NCBI GenBank assembly: GCA_945883455.1
Contig: CAMCXJ010000002.1
Coordinates: forward strand, 1 to 35,765
DNA: 35,765 bases
Origin: Prosthecobacter debontii
Lineage (GTDB): Bacteria > Verrucomicrobiota > Verrucomicrobiia > Verrucomicrobiales > Akkermansiaceae
Direction of reading: 5' to 3'
The position numbers and the translations under genes are program-made. The notes beneath the pieces are model-generated. The model was given only the letters and a program-made list of their open reading frames with translations. It was not told where the DNA came from and made no database searches. Of the stretch, positions 35,554 through 35,765 are shown one piece after another. Every line of letters begins with the position of its first letter. Positions within the stretch are counted from its first letter, which is position 1.

Positions 35554-35583
35554 ATCTTGAACACGGGAAACGGGTTCCGTCAA
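35554..35583 (-). promoter_or_regulatory. Candidate promoter for tRNA-Ser
   Basis: Reverse strand TTGACG (35583-35578), 18-bp spacer, CAAGAT (35559-35554), about 25 bp before the tRNA 5' end. Confidence 0.35.
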
Positions 35584-35615
35584 GAATGGGGTTCGCAGGA
35601 AACGGAATTTTTCGT

Positions 35616-35723
35616 ACTCAACGGCGGAGCCTTTGAGTGCGGAAGAAGTCGAAGACCCTGGACTGCGTGCAGCCTGCTGCCGCTTTCCGTCACGCAGCCT
35701 GCTGCTACGGGGCAAACTTGGGA
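35616..35723. repeat. Intergenic hairpin and duplicated CAGCCTGCTGC words
   Basis: ACTCAA-c-GGC-gga-GCC-t-TTGAGT hairpin at 35616-35638; GCAGCCTGCTGC occurs twice in the following roughly 70 bp. Confidence 0.4.
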
Positions 35724-35765
35724 AATGGCAAGCCCGTGCATGACCAATGCCGTCGGCTCGCAGCA

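Noticed and set aside
1-35765. CRISPR array, prophage, or intact IS/transposase
   Set aside because: No regularly spaced repeats, phage structural genes or transposase motifs were seen in any frame.

Overview
The window is 35.8 kb of GC-rich chromosomal DNA, most likely from a member of the Verrucomicrobiota (inferred from gene content; no search was run). It carries about 30 protein genes and one tRNA-Ser(GCU). Housekeeping genes include dprA, rarA, tyrA-aroA-cmk::plsC, trmD, thrS and valS. Accessory genes include two sulfatases, an exported HDAC-like deacetylase, a Gfo/Idh/MocA oxidoreductase, a Ser/Thr kinase, two toxin-antitoxin modules and several lipoproteins. There are no rRNAs, CRISPR arrays or intact IS elements. 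The strongest observations are: (1) a 267-bp MITE-like element with 27-bp imperfect terminal inverted repeats and an exact 8-bp target duplication, inserted in a gene relic upstream of thrS; (2) a RimK ligase fused to a TrkA-C/RCK_C-like domain, overlapping a RimB-type zinc-protease gene; (3) an exported protein that looks like a Lon (S16) proteolytic domain without its Ser-Lys dyad; (4) AT-rich repeat words carried in-frame inside rarA and valS; (5) a cytidylate kinase-PlsC fusion in a tyrA-aroA-cmk cluster; (6) an unannotated GIY-YIG nuclease relic next to tRNA-Ser; (7) a terminator whose U-tract abuts the tyrA start codon. All homology calls come from reading motifs by eye.
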